From Tolypocladium sp. Sup5 PDA-1 (lineage: Eukaryota > Ascomycota > Sordariomycetes > Hypocreales > Ophiocordycipitaceae): a DNA stretch of 64,000 nt. Made by a program: the position numbers and the translations under genes. Location: positions 992,001 through 1,056,000 of the forward strand of contig JPHH03000003.1 in assembly GCA_000750105.3 (NCBI GenBank), read 5' to 3'. The notes beneath the pieces were generated by a model that was not told the origin of the DNA, made no database searches, and saw only the letters and a list, made by a program, of their open reading frames with translations. Shown piece after piece: positions 1 through 11,665 of the stretch (the first letter of the stretch is position 1; each line of letters begins with the position of its first letter).

Positions 1-1787
1 GCGGTGTTGGAGCGGTCTCTCGAGGCTTGGTATTGTCCAGCCAGCGACTGGTTCGAACCCGTGCTTCTCAGGTCGACGGCACTGTTGGCTCGGCGGCCTG
101 GCTGAAGCAGCGCGGTTGCGTTCCACGAGGGCATGGCACCCGGAGGGTGCGACGATCGGCCTTGCACAGCATGACTGTCAGGACGGTGCTCGTATGAGAA
201 AACGGTCGAGCCAGGAGTTCCTGCCAGCGCTTGCGAGACTCCTGGAAACATGGCCGCCTCACTTGAAGCTGCGGCATGTGATGGACTGTGGGGTAGCGGG
301 TATGTACCGTTGGTGGCCATGTCGTCCGCGGCGCAGCGAGGTGAAGTGAAGCTTGCGTCAGATGGAGCGTTTTACCGCCGAAGATGCGAAGGGGTGCGTC
401 GTCATCAGAGGTTCATGGCTATGCGAGGTGAAGAAGCAACGCTGACGAGGACGAGTTGCGGTGTTGGGGCAGACTCTCAAGTGGGAGCGCTCTGATAAGG
501 TCACGGGCGGGCGTTATCGGGACGCGACCCGCTGTGCACAGCGCAGCACTGGCCTGGCCTGGCCCGGGGAGATGGAGATGGAGATGGCGATGGCGATGAG
601 TGATGGAATGAATCAGAGGCGAGCCAACGAGGGAGACGGGAGCCTCTGTCACACGCGCAAACACCAGATGCACGGCGCGCGGCCACGCTATGCCTGGGGC
701 TTGAAGGTACGTTGTGCGAGTCAAGGGTATAAAAGAAAACAAAATGTGGTTGGAAGAGGCAGCGAAGGAAGAGGCTCTCGAATGCACGACCGACCCTACA
801 AGGACTGAGGTCGCTCCGGCCTGCACGCCAGCGAGGTCACCTGCACGGCACTGTTTGCAGTTCGCAGCTGAGCGGCGCCTTCCATTGGCCCGTGCGACCC
901 CCCAAGTCCCGCCTAGCTGGCACCTCGAAGCCACTGTGCACGCGCACGTGAGCACTCTAGATTTTGACTACCTAGGTAGATTTCGACTGCCGGGACGGGC
1001 GCTAAAGCCGAGGGGCACACTCACTCTCTTGGATGCGGCCATGGCGAGGAAGCAGCAGCGGGTGATGGATGCAAATGGACGGCGAGGGGGGTTCGTTGCA
1101 TGTGCAAGACAAGACGGCTAGGTCATGTATCGTACGAAGGAGTACAGACTACTACGGAGTACGAATACAGACATGACGCATCGGTGCACGGTGCCAGCGG
1201 AGCACCTACCCTGGACCCCAAGGGGCAGCTCCGAGACGAGCAGGGCCGAACCTGTGTGGTCGTTGTTTGCGGTAGTCGTTTTCTGCGGGTTCCGACAAAT
1301 CCGCTGTTTGTCTCTCGTGGCTATTTACAGTGCAGTGCTGTCGAGGACTCAAGGCGAGGAACATGTTCATGAGGCGGTATCGATGATGTTCACTACAAAC
1401 ACAGACAGGTACAGATGGGACCCAGGTGAATCATTTTACTCCGTGCTGCACAGGTGTCACAGAAACCGAAAGGGTAATGCTCTCCGCTTGTCTGGCTAGT
1501 ATACCTTGGATATTAAAAAGAGATGAATGGTCTTTCCCCAGAATTGCTTTCCTTGCTGCCGCAGTCATGGCTGTTACGGATGACCGTGAGATGCTTACCT
1601 AAGGCACCTGGGGATGGTGGCAGCCCACGCCCTCAATTTTCGTCAATTTGGCAGAGCTGCGCATGTGCCCCGCCATATCCCCGCCAGCGCCAGACCTCGA
1701 AGCCACATCGTCGTCGCGTGCGGACCTCCAAGGCCCGACCAAGATTGCCTCTCCTCCTCGAGAACCCCTGGCAAGCCATCGGTGACC
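1..1787. other. intergenic stretch, no gene recognised
   Basis: Only short overlapping reading frames without recognisable domains occur here. A GAGATG/GCGATG hexamer repeat lies near 569-599 and a GTAC-type motif cluster at about 1130-1165. The last few hundred bases presumably hold the promoter and leader of the SRP68 gene. Confidence 0.6.
569..599. repeat. short hexamer microsatellite
   Basis: About three copies of GAGATG followed by two of GCGATG in tandem, in noncoding DNA. Confidence 0.7.
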
Positions 1788-3762
1788 ATGGACATCACCA
1801 GCTTCGTGGTCCAGGGCCGCGACCAGGCCCTCCTCTACGGCGACTACTCCACCTACCACACCCAGCTGGCCAAGCGCCTCCTCAACTCGCGCAAGAAGCT
1901 GGGCATTGCGACCAAGAACCGGGGCAAGTTTCACAAGAAGGACGAGGTCACAGCCGAGGACGTTGGTGGCAGCCATGAGTGAGAAGCCCTTGTTCGTGAG
2001 ACCGTGAGGAGCATCCCTTCCGCTGACCCTGTTGCCAGATATGTCAACCTGTTACTCCTCACCAGCGAACGAGCCTGGGCTCAGGCAATGAGCATCAAGT
2101 CGGCCCACACAACCGGACAGAAGGGCATTGCAGGCCGTACTCGCTCTCACATCGTGTCGCGACTCGACAAGGCTGCCCGAACCGCTCAAGTCCTCGTCGA
2201 CGTCCTCTCCGAGACGGGTGCTTCGGGCGCATCTTCGAACGATGTCCTCGAGGCCAAGGCGTACGCAGCCCTGATCCGGGGAGCCATGCAGTTTGAGAAG
2301 CATAGCTGGGAGCCCTGCCTGCAAAGCTACGCCATTACTCGTGTCATATACAGCGCTCTGGCGACCGCCGGCAAAGGCGATCTTTTCAAGGACCTCCTCT
2401 CCGAGACGATAGACCCTTCCATCCGCTACGCCGCTTATCAATTGAAAACGCCTCGAACCGTCCCGATCCCTACTATTGCCAGAAGAGCATTTCCCCCAAC
2501 AGACGGCGCCTTGGTCCGAGAAATCAACAAGATCGACCCGACCATTCTTGCTGAAGGCGACGCAGCGTCTGAGGCTGGCGTTTCGGCCGCCGAAAACGCC
2601 CCGAGGACGCTGACCTGGCGGTCCCGCGAGGTACAAATCGAAGATGCTCAGATCTCTCTGGCCTGGGCATCCGTCGACGGTGCAAAGTCGCGACTGGCAG
2701 AAACTCTGGCGGGATCCGAGGACCGGGAGCCTTACGAGGTGGCAGCGGCTTATGACGAGATTCTGACAGCTACCCAGGATGCCGTCGACGCTACGAAGCA
2801 GGCCATTGACGAGCTGAAGGGCGAGGGAGTTGCTCAGAGCGACCCCCGCATGCAACGATTGCAGATCACACGCACCGCGGTCAACTACGAAATGATTAGC
2901 TGGAGAATTGGGCGCAACCGCGTATTGACGGGCCGGCAGGATGGCGCACCCGAGGAATACGGCTCACTGAGGCGGAAGAAGAAGACCAAGGCCGCGTCGA
3001 CGGCGGCAATGAAAGAGAGGGAACTGCCGACGAGCAGGAAGCTGGCGAAGCTCAAGGAGAAGCTGGCGCTGTACGACGGAACTCTGCAAAATCTGCAGTC
3101 CATCAAGGAGCTCCCCGGTGTAGCGGCTGATGAGGGACTTGCGACGAAACTCGACGCCTTCCAGGCATACTTTGAGTCGCTAAAGTGAGTTTCCCCGACG
3201 CTGCCAGTCTGTCTATCTTTTCCCAACTAACCCATCTTCAAGATGCCTCTCGATTGCCCGGTCGCATGCCATCATCGGCGGCATTTCCAACGCGCTGGCC
3301 TTGATTAATCGCTCTGTGAAATTGTCCAAGGATGCAACGTCGAAACTGCCGCAGTCTACGGATGCTACGAACGCGTTCCCCTTGAACATCGAAGTTACAC
3401 CCGAAGCGGTTGACTGCCTGGGGCAACTGCTCAATGGCGAGCTGCAGCGACACCGCGCCATCGTGCACATCGACAACCTCCGCAAGGGTGGCAAGGACGG
3501 GGCCGGAAACGGTGGGAAGGAGGTTCCGTTGATTGAGCGGCTGCATGACTATCCCGCCCACGGCGTGGACCTTGACAACCTTGTCGAGTTCCCCCCCAAG
3601 ATGGGCCTCATTCCCATGAAGCCCATCTTCCTCGATGTTGCCTGGAACTACATCGACTATCCCGGAAAGACTCCTCCAGAGACACCCTCAGCGATCCCTG
3701 GCGAGCCAGCACAGGAGCCTGCGCCACAGCCCAAGAAGAGCTGGTTCGGCTTCGGAAGGTAG
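1788..3762 (+). CDS. SRP68: signal recognition particle subunit SRP68
   Basis: Encodes the SRP68 subunit of the signal recognition particle. In the family it binds 7S RNA and pairs with SRP72, for co-translational targeting to the ER. Three exons are inferred: 1788-1978, 2039-3184 and 3243-3762, with GT/AG introns at 1979-2038 and 3185-3242, giving 618 residues, normal for the family. The N-terminal part shows the SRP68 hallmarks: a VVQGRDQALLYGDYSTYH block, then YVNLLLLTSERAWAQAM straight after intron 1, then SHIVSRLDKAA. The middle and C-terminal parts are helical and charged, with a Lys/Arg-rich stretch before intron 2. The ATG at 1788 is chosen because the family block begins just after it; the frame is open further upstream. 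The tail ends in a Pro-rich stretch and KKSWFGFGR. Confidence 0.95.
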
Positions 3763-4080
3763 ACAAATGTGCAATAGAATTAGGCGCTGGGTTATTATAC
3801 CCGGCGTGGTTTCCCTACGATTCGTATTCTGCAGCAAATCTCACTGCGCGTCGCGTGTTTTGCTGATATTATCGCCAATGTCTTATTCCCTGCCAATGGC
3901 ACCGTGGATGTTTTACGATGGCTACGTTCCTCGCCGGCGATTGTGGAATGATGATGTCCTCGAACGGGAAGTAGGCCCTGCCCTTTCTCCCTGCATGGCA
4001 ACAAAAAAGTCGCAGCTCCTCGTAGAATCTCCTTCATCTTTAACACTTCTCACTTTTCTCATGACAGTATTCGATCCATC
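3763..4080. other. intergenic region between SRP68 and the next gene
   Basis: About 318 bases holding the SRP68 3' end and the 5' leader of the small membrane-protein gene. No gene is seen. Confidence 0.6.
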
Positions 4081-4617
4081 ATGGCGTTGGCGGCCCGTCC
4101 TTCCACGATGCATCTCCGTCTGCCCTCGCCCGAGGCCTTCACCAACCCACCTCCTCCGTCGTCACGTCAATCCACAGGCTTCCTGCGCCCGTCCCTCACG
4201 CCCACCCTCCCCGCACTGTTCGTCTCCCTCACCATATTCACCCTACTGCTTGCCCTGCTCCTCTTCCTGAACCTGCGGCCGCGCCTCACGCGGCGACGGT
4301 ACGACAGCAACCGCCGTAGCCTCCACGAAATGCCCTCCCGGCGGCAGAGCCTCTACGACTTTACGGGCTTCAACGTCGCTGCCGGGCCGGAGTTGTCGTC
4401 GCCGCGGTCGAGCATGTACATTCCCTACCTCACCTTGGGCTTCGCGGACAACGCGAACCAGCCGTTGCTCCAGCGGTACAGGGACGACCCCGACGAGCCC
4501 GGACTCGAGCTGTATGAGGCGACTTGGCAGAGACGGGATGGCAAGAGCGGCAGGCCGGATCTTATGCACTGGCATGGGACGAACATGCTCAACACGGCGT
4601 GGGGGTGGATGGCTTGA
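4081..4617 (+). CDS. hypothetical single-pass membrane protein
   Basis: An intronless frame of 178 residues with no family I recognise. A Pro/Ser-rich N-terminus (about residues 1-40) precedes one strong hydrophobic segment (about 44-66, rich in Leu/Phe/Thr), followed at once by a basic RPRLTRRRY stretch. By the positive-inside rule this suggests the C-terminal part is cytosolic. The rest (about 70-178) is polar, with several Tyr/Pro/Asp motifs and no cysteines. It lies 318 bases downstream of SRP68 on the same strand and converges on SSC1. The well-formed membrane segment and sensible start context argue that it is real, but this is inferred. Confidence 0.65.
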   Translation: MALAARPSTMHLRLPSPEAFTNPPPPSSRQSTGFLRPSLTPTLPALFVSLTIFTLLLALLLFLNLRPRLTRRRYDSNRRSLHEMPSRRQSLYDFTGFNVAAGPELSSPRSSMYIPYLTLGFADNANQPLLQRYRDDPDEPGLELYEATWQRRDGKSGRPDLMHWHGTNMLNTAWGWMA

Positions 4618-5115
4618 GGAGAGGATCGCTGCTGCAGTTGGAGACACCTTAACACTACATCCTACAGTCATGCTCAAAGGTTGGATCTACTTCGCAGGTA
4701 CGTAACAAAGGGACTTTGGTTGGACACGAACAAGGTCAAAAGGGACCGGCGCGAGCCGGCAACCAAAATGTTACTCTTTGCAGAGAAGCTTGAGGGGGGA
4801 GGTGTTATTATCATCTACCTTTTACAGGTCTTGTACATTTTGCCGTCCAGAAAACACTTGCCCCTCGTGCGTCCATGCCGTCATCTCATAAACACAACCA
4901 GAGATAACTCTCAGAGGTTTTGATGCTCCAACGCCAAAATTCCCGCCAACCATGGTATTAATAACATGGGGTAAAAAGTGTGAATGCATAGCAGCTGAGG
5001 CGGGATATGATACATTGTAAATACAACAGGAAGAAAAGGGGTCTATGCCTCTCCCCACGCTTCTCATCTCAAATATTCGAACAAATCTTTAACACAGGAT
5101 CAAGACGCCGGCTTT
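4618..5115. other. convergent intergenic region
   Basis: The 3' flanks of two convergent genes. It is more AT-rich than its surroundings, and no coding region or RNA gene was recognised. Confidence 0.5.
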
Positions 5116-7300
5116 TTAGGGCTTGTTCTCATCCTTCTTCTCACCCTCGGGAGCCTGCTGCTCGCCAGAGGACTGCTGGCTCTCGCCGCTCTCGTTGCGG
5201 GCCTTGTGCATCTTGTCGAAGAGGTTCAAGCTGGCCATCTGGAGCTCGTCGGTCTTCTCCTTGATCTCAGCGGCGGTGGCAGTGCCCTCGCCAGACTGGG
5301 ACTTGGCAACGAACTCGCGGAGAGTGGTGATCTTCTCCTTGATGCCGTCGGCCTCGGTCTTGTCGAGCTTGTCGGAGTACTCGTTCAGGGCACGCTCAGT
5401 GTCGTTCAGGACGCTGTCGGCGCGGTTGGCAGCCTCAATGGCAGACTTGCGCTCCTTGTCGGTCTCGGCGTACTTCTCAGAGTCCTCAACCATCTGCTGG
5501 ATCTCGTTGTCAGACAGCCCAGAGCCGGAGGCAATGGTGATGGACTGGTCCTTGTCGGTAGACTTGTCCTTGGCGTGAACGTGCACAATCGAGTCGGCGT
5601 CAATGTCGAAGGTGACCTCGATCTGGGGAACGCCACGGTGGGCAGGGGGGATGCCGACGAGCTGGAAGTTGCCGAGCATCTTGTTGTCGCGGACGAGCTC
5701 ACGCTCACCCTGGTAGACCTTGATCTCGACAGCGGTCTGGAAGTCGGCCGCAGTAGAGAAGACCTGGGACTTCTTGGTGGGGATGGTGGTGTTGCGGTTG
5801 ATCAGACGAGTGAAGACACCGCCCAGAGTCTCGATACCGAGGGACAGAGGGGTAACATCCAGGAGCAGCAGGTCCTTGACCTCGCCAGACAGGACAGCAC
5901 CTTGGATAGCGGCACCGATGGCAACAGCCTCGTCGGGGTTGACAGACTTGGCAGGGTCACGGCCGAAGATGCTCTTGACGGACTCGGCGACCTTGGGCAT
6001 GCGGGTCATACCACCGACCAGGATCACCTCCTGGATCTCCTTGGCCTGAAGGTTGGCATCCTTGAGGGCCTTGCGGACGGGGTCAATGGTGCGGGTAATG
6101 AGAGGGTCAACCATCTTCTCCAGCTGGGCACGGCTGAGCTTCATGTTGATGTGCTTGGGGCCAGAGGAGTCGGCAGTGATGAAAGGAAGGTTGATGTCAG
6201 TCTGGAGAGACGAAGACAGCTCAATCTTGGCCTTCTCAGCAGCCTCGCGGATACGCTGAATGGCCATGCGGTCGCCGGACAGATCGATGCCCGAGGTCTT
6301 CTTGAAGTCGGCAACCATGTGGCGGACGAGGTGGATGTCGAAGTCCTCACCACCCAGGTGGGTGTCACCGTTGGTGGACTTGACCTCGAAGACGCCGTTC
6401 TGGATCTCAAGAATGGAGATATCGAAAGTACCACCACCAAGATCGTAGACAGCAACAATGCGGTCGGCCTCCTTCTCCAGACCGTAGGCAAGAGCGGCAG
6501 CAGTGGGCTCGTTGACGACACGGAGGACGTTGAGGCCAGCAATCTGACCAGCGTCCTTGGTGCTCTGGCGCTGAGCATCGTTGAAGTAGGCGGGGACAGT
6601 GACGACAGCGTTCTTGACAGGCTTGGACAGGTAGGCCTCAGCGGTCTCCTTCATCTTGTTGAGAACGAAGCCACCGATCTGAGAGGGCGAGTACTTCTGG
6701 TCGCGGGCGGAAACCCAGGCGTCGCCGTTGGAGTGCTGGACGATCTTGTAGGGCACCTCCTTGATGTCTCGCTGCACCTCGGCGTCGGTGAACTTGCGTC
6801 CTATTAACCGCTTGGTGGCGAACAGGGTGTTCTCTGGGTTCACGACGGCCTGTCGCTTAGCGGCGACACCGACGAGTCGCTCGCCGTCCTCGGCGAAGGC
6901 GACAACGGAAGGGGTGGTGCGAGCACCTGAGAGAAGATGTTAGCTGCGTGTACGGCACGGCGGCATTGGCTCTACTGGCGAGCGCTTACCTTCCGAGTTC
7001 TCAATAATGCGAGGCACCTTGCCCTCCATGATGGCAACGGCGGAGTTGGTGGTACCCAGATCAATACCGATCACGGAGCCCTGGACCTTGCCCTCGCCCT
7101 CAGCGGCAGCTGTGGACTCATAGCGAGCGAATCTGGAGGCCAGCGGCGCCCTGGCAAAGGCGGCCGACCGGGCTGTGATGGGGGTGGCTCGGGGAAGCTG
7201 TCGGACAAGACTGTCAGGAGCTGCGACCGGGACGGGGGGCTGGCGCGTAAGGGCGCGCGAGGCAAAAACTTACAGCTCGGGAGAGACGCGAAGCCAACAT
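5116..7300 (-). CDS. SSC1: mitochondrial Hsp70 chaperone (Ssc1)
   Basis: Mitochondrial DnaK-type chaperone, the ATPase that drives import through TIM23 and folds matrix proteins. Exons on the minus strand are 7274-7300 (only nine codons), 6990-7197 and 5116-6926, giving 681 residues. The N-terminus is an Arg/Ser/Ala-rich amphipathic presequence ending near FARYESTAA. The ATPase domain follows with VIGIDLGTTNSAVAIM (phosphate 1), VYDLGGGTFDISIL (phosphate 2) and a VILVGGMTRMPKV block. The substrate-binding domain has LLLLDVTPLSLGIETLGG, then a helical lid and a charged Gly/Glu/Lys tail. There is no cytosolic EEVD end, as expected for the mitochondrial form. The start is set by the presequence and the GTAAGT donor of exon 1. 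Codons are strongly biased to C/G third positions, consistent with high expression. Confidence 0.97.
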
Positions 7301-8993
7301 CTTGACGGTGAAGATGTGGGTATAAAATTACAACAAATTAGGAAGATGACGCGCTCGGAGGAGAGGTATTGAGAGAGAGGACGTCGGGAGACGGAGGTGG
7401 TGATGAGGATGGATGGAACTGGAGATGATGGAAGGGGAGGGAATGCGAAGCGAATTTTTTTGGCCCGAGAAAAATGGATACCCCCGGCCATAGAAGCCGA
7501 AGGAAGGAGGCAATCAGAGCGAGGTCCCCACCTGAGGTTGGCCCTCGGCGCGGACTATTATTAGTCCGGGCTCAGCGCCTTCCGTAAACTCCCACATCAA
7601 TGAATCCATTTCCAGCCAATGGCGCTCTCATTCTCCGTCTCCCTGATGATTACTCTTTTGGGGAGGTGGTCATATCCAAAGAGCTTCGGCATTCGGGATT
7701 TTACATGCAGGTCGTTGCGAGATGCAAATCTCATCTTGGCTGGGTGCCTGGCAACCCGGATGAGATTGATCTAACCGCCGCCGTGAGCAACGATGCAGCA
7801 ACTGGATTCGAAGCCAAGCTTGCTCGCCCGTGTACGAGTAAAGGCGTGACGGGGGGTATGGAAAGGACCTCCTCCTCCACGATGTATCCCCACGGCGAGG
7901 CCAGGTTGCATAAATATGTGCAACCGTGTTGGTTTTGCTTGGACGGACAGATGAGCCTACGGACTAGTCTTGTCGTCGTTGCAACTCTGGGTCGTCATCT
8001 TGGTACAGCACTGTCCCGGAGACCAATGGCCAGGCGTTCATCACTGTGCCTCTGTCGTGACGTCTCTCCGGCGCACATCATTGCCCGCCATGTGCTTCTC
8101 CCGTCCACCGACAGCGCGATGCCAGAGCCGGCGCCGGCGCAACTCTGCAACGTGTCCCAGTGAATATTCGCCCGCCTGCAGCGCTTGCCGCCGTTACTTC
8201 GCGCACCCCAATAGGTAGGTGGCCAGCACTAGCATCGTGCGCTCCAGGTTCTCCAGAGGGGCTGCGGCGGAGAGGCCCAGTGAGGATAGGAAGGTGAGCC
8301 ACAATTAGCAGCGCTGCAAGGAGCTCGGGGCATGGATGCTGGCAAACTTGAGGTGCAGTACTGCAGTTCCGCCTCACCCAGAACCCGGCAGAGCGGTAAT
8401 AGCTGCGTTAATCAATCTTCCGTACGGACAGCTATCCATGACTGCGAGATCCCTTTACCGGTAGAGGGCCTCCTAACGTCTCCTAACGTCACCTTCGCGA
8501 CGCCGCCTCACCTCTCCGCACTTGTTAGCGACCGGGCTGCTGCCATTACTGTCCGGTTCTTTTTTTGGGTGCACAGCTGGAGGCGCATCCAGACGTCATT
8601 CGCTGTTAACTTAGCGACTCCAGTTGGCAGGCTCCCAAAACCGCCGTCGGATTCCCAAGGCTGCACGCACTAGGCACCGCGCCGCACCTCACCTCACCTC
8701 AGATTGCTCGCCTCATCACCACGCCCGGCCAACGATCCATTCCCTGGCTCGCCTCTCCGCCATCGACTCGCTGCTGCCGACCCCGTCGCACGCAGCATTG
8801 CTCGGCCGTCGCCACGCCTCACGCACCCGATCAACTGCCTTGTTCAGCTCCGAGACACAGCACTGGACACATCTGGCCGGGCTCGGAGGGCGCACGATAC
8901 GCCATCGGGCCTCAGCGCTCACGAGGCACCTCCGAAAGCACCGCAGAGTCGTCGCGGCTGCTCTCGGCTGCGGCCAAGACGGCGGCACCGACC
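7301..8993. promoter_or_regulatory. divergent upstream region of SSC1 and the DUF2415 gene
   Basis: 1.7 kb between two divergent genes. The side nearest SSC1 is purine-rich on the plus strand and carries a perfect 7-bp inverted repeat, CGGACTA-TTAT-TAGTCCG, at 7551-7568. I could not identify convincing heat-shock elements. The side nearest the DUF2415 gene is pyrimidine-rich. A 187-codon frame at 7600-8163 has no recognisable features and was not accepted. Confidence 0.45.
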
Positions 8994-11203
8994 ATGGCAG
9001 CCAACGACGATGGCATGTTTGTCTCCCCCTCTTCTTTCTCCTCATCCTACGGGTGACTTCATGCTGATGGAATCATGATTGTCGACAGGTCCTACCCGAC
9101 CGACAGCATCGTCTCCAGAAGTGCGCGCAAACACTACCGCGTCCCGGTCCGATCGCAGTACGTTGCTCTTGCTCTCAGCAGCCCAATCTCTCCCCCTCTC
9201 TGCAGGACATTTGCGCTGATGATAATGTGTCTCTAGGCATTGGCAGCTGCGCTCCCTCATCAGCGCCGAGAAGCGACATCTCGTGTACTTCCCTGGCGGC
9301 AACGGGAGCAACCACGTACAGCGCCTCAATACGATTACACACGAATGCGAGACGATCAAACTCCTGACCTTTGCGCCCCGCTGCCTGGTTGCGGAGAATG
9401 GGTGGCTGTGTTGTGGGAGTGAGACGGGCGAGTTTGTTGCCATCCGGCTCGATGATGGCAGCGAAGACAGCCAAAGTTCGGGGCTTGGCCTCGAGCTTGA
9501 CCCCGAGACAAGGCATCAGCTCGGTCTCGACGGATTGCGCGACGACCCCCTCCTATCGCTCCTCGCCCAGGCTCGCCGGTCGAATAAGAGCTTGATCGCA
9601 AAGAGCATGAAACTGGCCAAGGACCGCGTCAATTGTGTCACTCTCTGGTTTCCGTCGACAGCGTTACCCGCGGTCGATACAGCCTACACGGAGGGAGTGG
9701 CCGTTTTGGCTAACAATGACCGAACGGTGGTGCTCGTGAGCCTACGCGACTTTGAACGAAGCGAGAAGACGGATCCCCTGGATGTGGTTACGTATCCCGA
9801 TTTCGTGAACCGCGCCATCATCTCCCCCGACGGGCGACTTCTAGTTGCTATCCTGGACGACCCCTATCTATATGTCCACGAGCGTGTGGAGCGCTCTGCA
9901 GAGTCGCCGTCCTCTTCATCTGGCGTGTTCAACGGATATCAGTGGGAGCTGAAGCAGAGGTTTTTGCTCAAGAGCCAGAGAAAGGACGACCGATCCGACA
10001 GCCGCGGGAGTTTCGCCGCGTGCTTTTCTTCCTCGGGGGCTTACTTGGCCGTGGGAACCCAACACGGCACCATCTCGATATTCGATACGACTCTGCTTAC
10101 TGAATTCGGCTCTGAGCCCCTCATCACCACCTTCAGGTCTTCACGTCCAGAGAGTGGACCGGGGGCAGTTCGAGACATGGCATTCTGTCCGGGTCCTTTT
10201 GACATTCTAGCCTGGACGGAGGACCGTGGGCATATTGGCTTTGCCGACATGCGAAGCAACTTCATCGTTCGCCAGATTGTCGACATTAATGTTGACCGCG
10301 ATTTCGATCACATCGACATCCTTGACCGCAATACCATTGATCCCCGGTTGTTGAACCCCCAGGGCGAGCGGCGAAGCGACAGGTCGCCCCCGTCGGCCAC
10401 TGCTCGTAGGCAGCATGGAGAGGGCCTAGAAACGCTGAACCAACCGCTCACGGCGAACGAGACGTTGGTGTTGGAAGCTATCCAAGGCGACCGGCGGCGT
10501 CGAGATCGATTTTCTCCGAGAGGTGCCGAGGAAGGGTCAAGAGGACCGCCAGATTTGACTTGGACCTATCTATCAAACCTTCGAGGTAACAATGGCGAAC
10601 CCCCACGGCCCAGGGAACGCAGCAGCAGCGTAGGCCGCGCGATGGGGGACATGCTGGGTTCTTACCGAGACCAACGGGAGCGTACCTCGGAGCGTGTACG
10701 CAGCGCCCGGCAGCTCGTGCGCGAGGCTGGGGAGCAACGGCAACCCGTCCGTCGACCAGACCAGCGCCTCATGGACAGGATCGGCGAGACGGTCGCGGCC
10801 ATGCGTGACCAGCGCGAGAGGCCCGACGCGGCGTACCTAAACGTCCTCGAAATTCTGCAGGCCAGGGAACGCCCACCCGGAGAGGCCGATCACGAGGATT
10901 CGTCGCTCCTTGTGCCACTCGTCAACCAGGCGATGAACCGGTGGGAGGAGAGTGCCATCCGAGGAACACTGGCCGCTGACCACGGCGTGTTTGAGGTCCC
11001 GCCGTCGCCAGACAATACTGCTGGGCTGGGCTGGACCTCTGACGGCCGCAGCTTGTAAGTGATCTGCCTAGCCACTTTACTACATTGGATTGTGAAAGCT
11101 AACACCAATCTCCTGTAGGTTTGTCGGAGCACAGAATGGCATCTACCAACTACGCATCAACGTCCAGAGCCGGAAGTTTTGCCCGAGCATCACAATGAGC
11201 TGA
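8994..11203 (+). CDS. DUF2415 / CRT10-like WD-repeat family protein
   Basis: Large fungal protein related to the DUF2415 family, which includes yeast Crt10, implicated in regulating ribonucleotide reductase genes; the function here is inferred from family only. Four exons: 8994-9052, 9089 or 9107 to 9157, 9237-11054 and 11119-11203. Both exon-2 acceptors keep the frame, giving 676 or 670 residues; the upstream one would leave a 36-nt intron, so 9107 is more plausible. Beta-propeller-like segments run through the first 400 residues, for example LVYFPGGN, WLCCGSETGEFVAI and YLAVGTQHGTISIFDT. The DUF2415 signature AVRDMAFCPGPFDILAWTED follows with HIGFADMRSNF. The C-terminal third is Arg/Glu-rich and probably disordered, and ends in a propeller-like GIYQLRIN strand encoded by the last exon. 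It converges on the flavoprotein gene. Confidence 0.85.
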
Positions 11204-11665
11204 GCAAACCCGAGCAAAATAAGTTTATCTGCAGGAGCGTTTGCCAGCCGACTCTTTACGCGGCGAGTTTCGACACGGCGTTTGGGGCTTGACTACGAGG
11301 CGTTTCGGGGACGGGTTTGCTTTCACCCAGCACGTCGTGTTGTTGTCACCAACGAGGCTCAGTGGCGGTGACGACGAGCTAATGACACGGGAGATGGGTT
11401 CACGGTTTTTCTTGCATGGATACCTCAGGAGGGGACTACGGAAGTCATTCGCTACCTATGTGTGTGGTGCGGCGTCTGCGTCTATCTGTGAGGGCCTACA
11501 TGTCGCCGTCGTAGGCGACTGTGCGCTTCTTGCTTGTTCTGCGTTGATGTATGATATCCCGAATCTTGTTGGCTTTTTTTGTGCGAAGAACAAGACAAGT
11601 CTTGGTTGGTCGTTGCAAGCAGAGTCCCACGTATCAGAGCAGGCGACTGTGCTTCAATGTGTTCA
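11204..11665. other. convergent intergenic region
   Basis: The 3' flanks of two convergent genes. No coding region recognised. Confidence 0.5.

Noticed and set aside
40..70. tRNA-like T-loop GGTTCGAACCC
   Set aside because: The five-base T stem does not pair, and no D-arm, anticodon arm or acceptor stem can be formed around it.
419..955. 178-codon minus-strand frame
   Set aside because: It includes translation of the GAGATG microsatellite (Ser-Pro and His-Leu runs) and has no domain.
5206..6807. 533-codon open frame on the plus strand
   Set aside because: It is the antisense shadow of SSC1, created by its strong third-position bias; the translation is low-complexity Leu/Val/Gly/Asp sequence.
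7600..8163. 187-codon frame in the SSC1 upstream region
   Set aside because: No domain, mixed composition and no clear end or start context; likely chance in GC-rich DNA.
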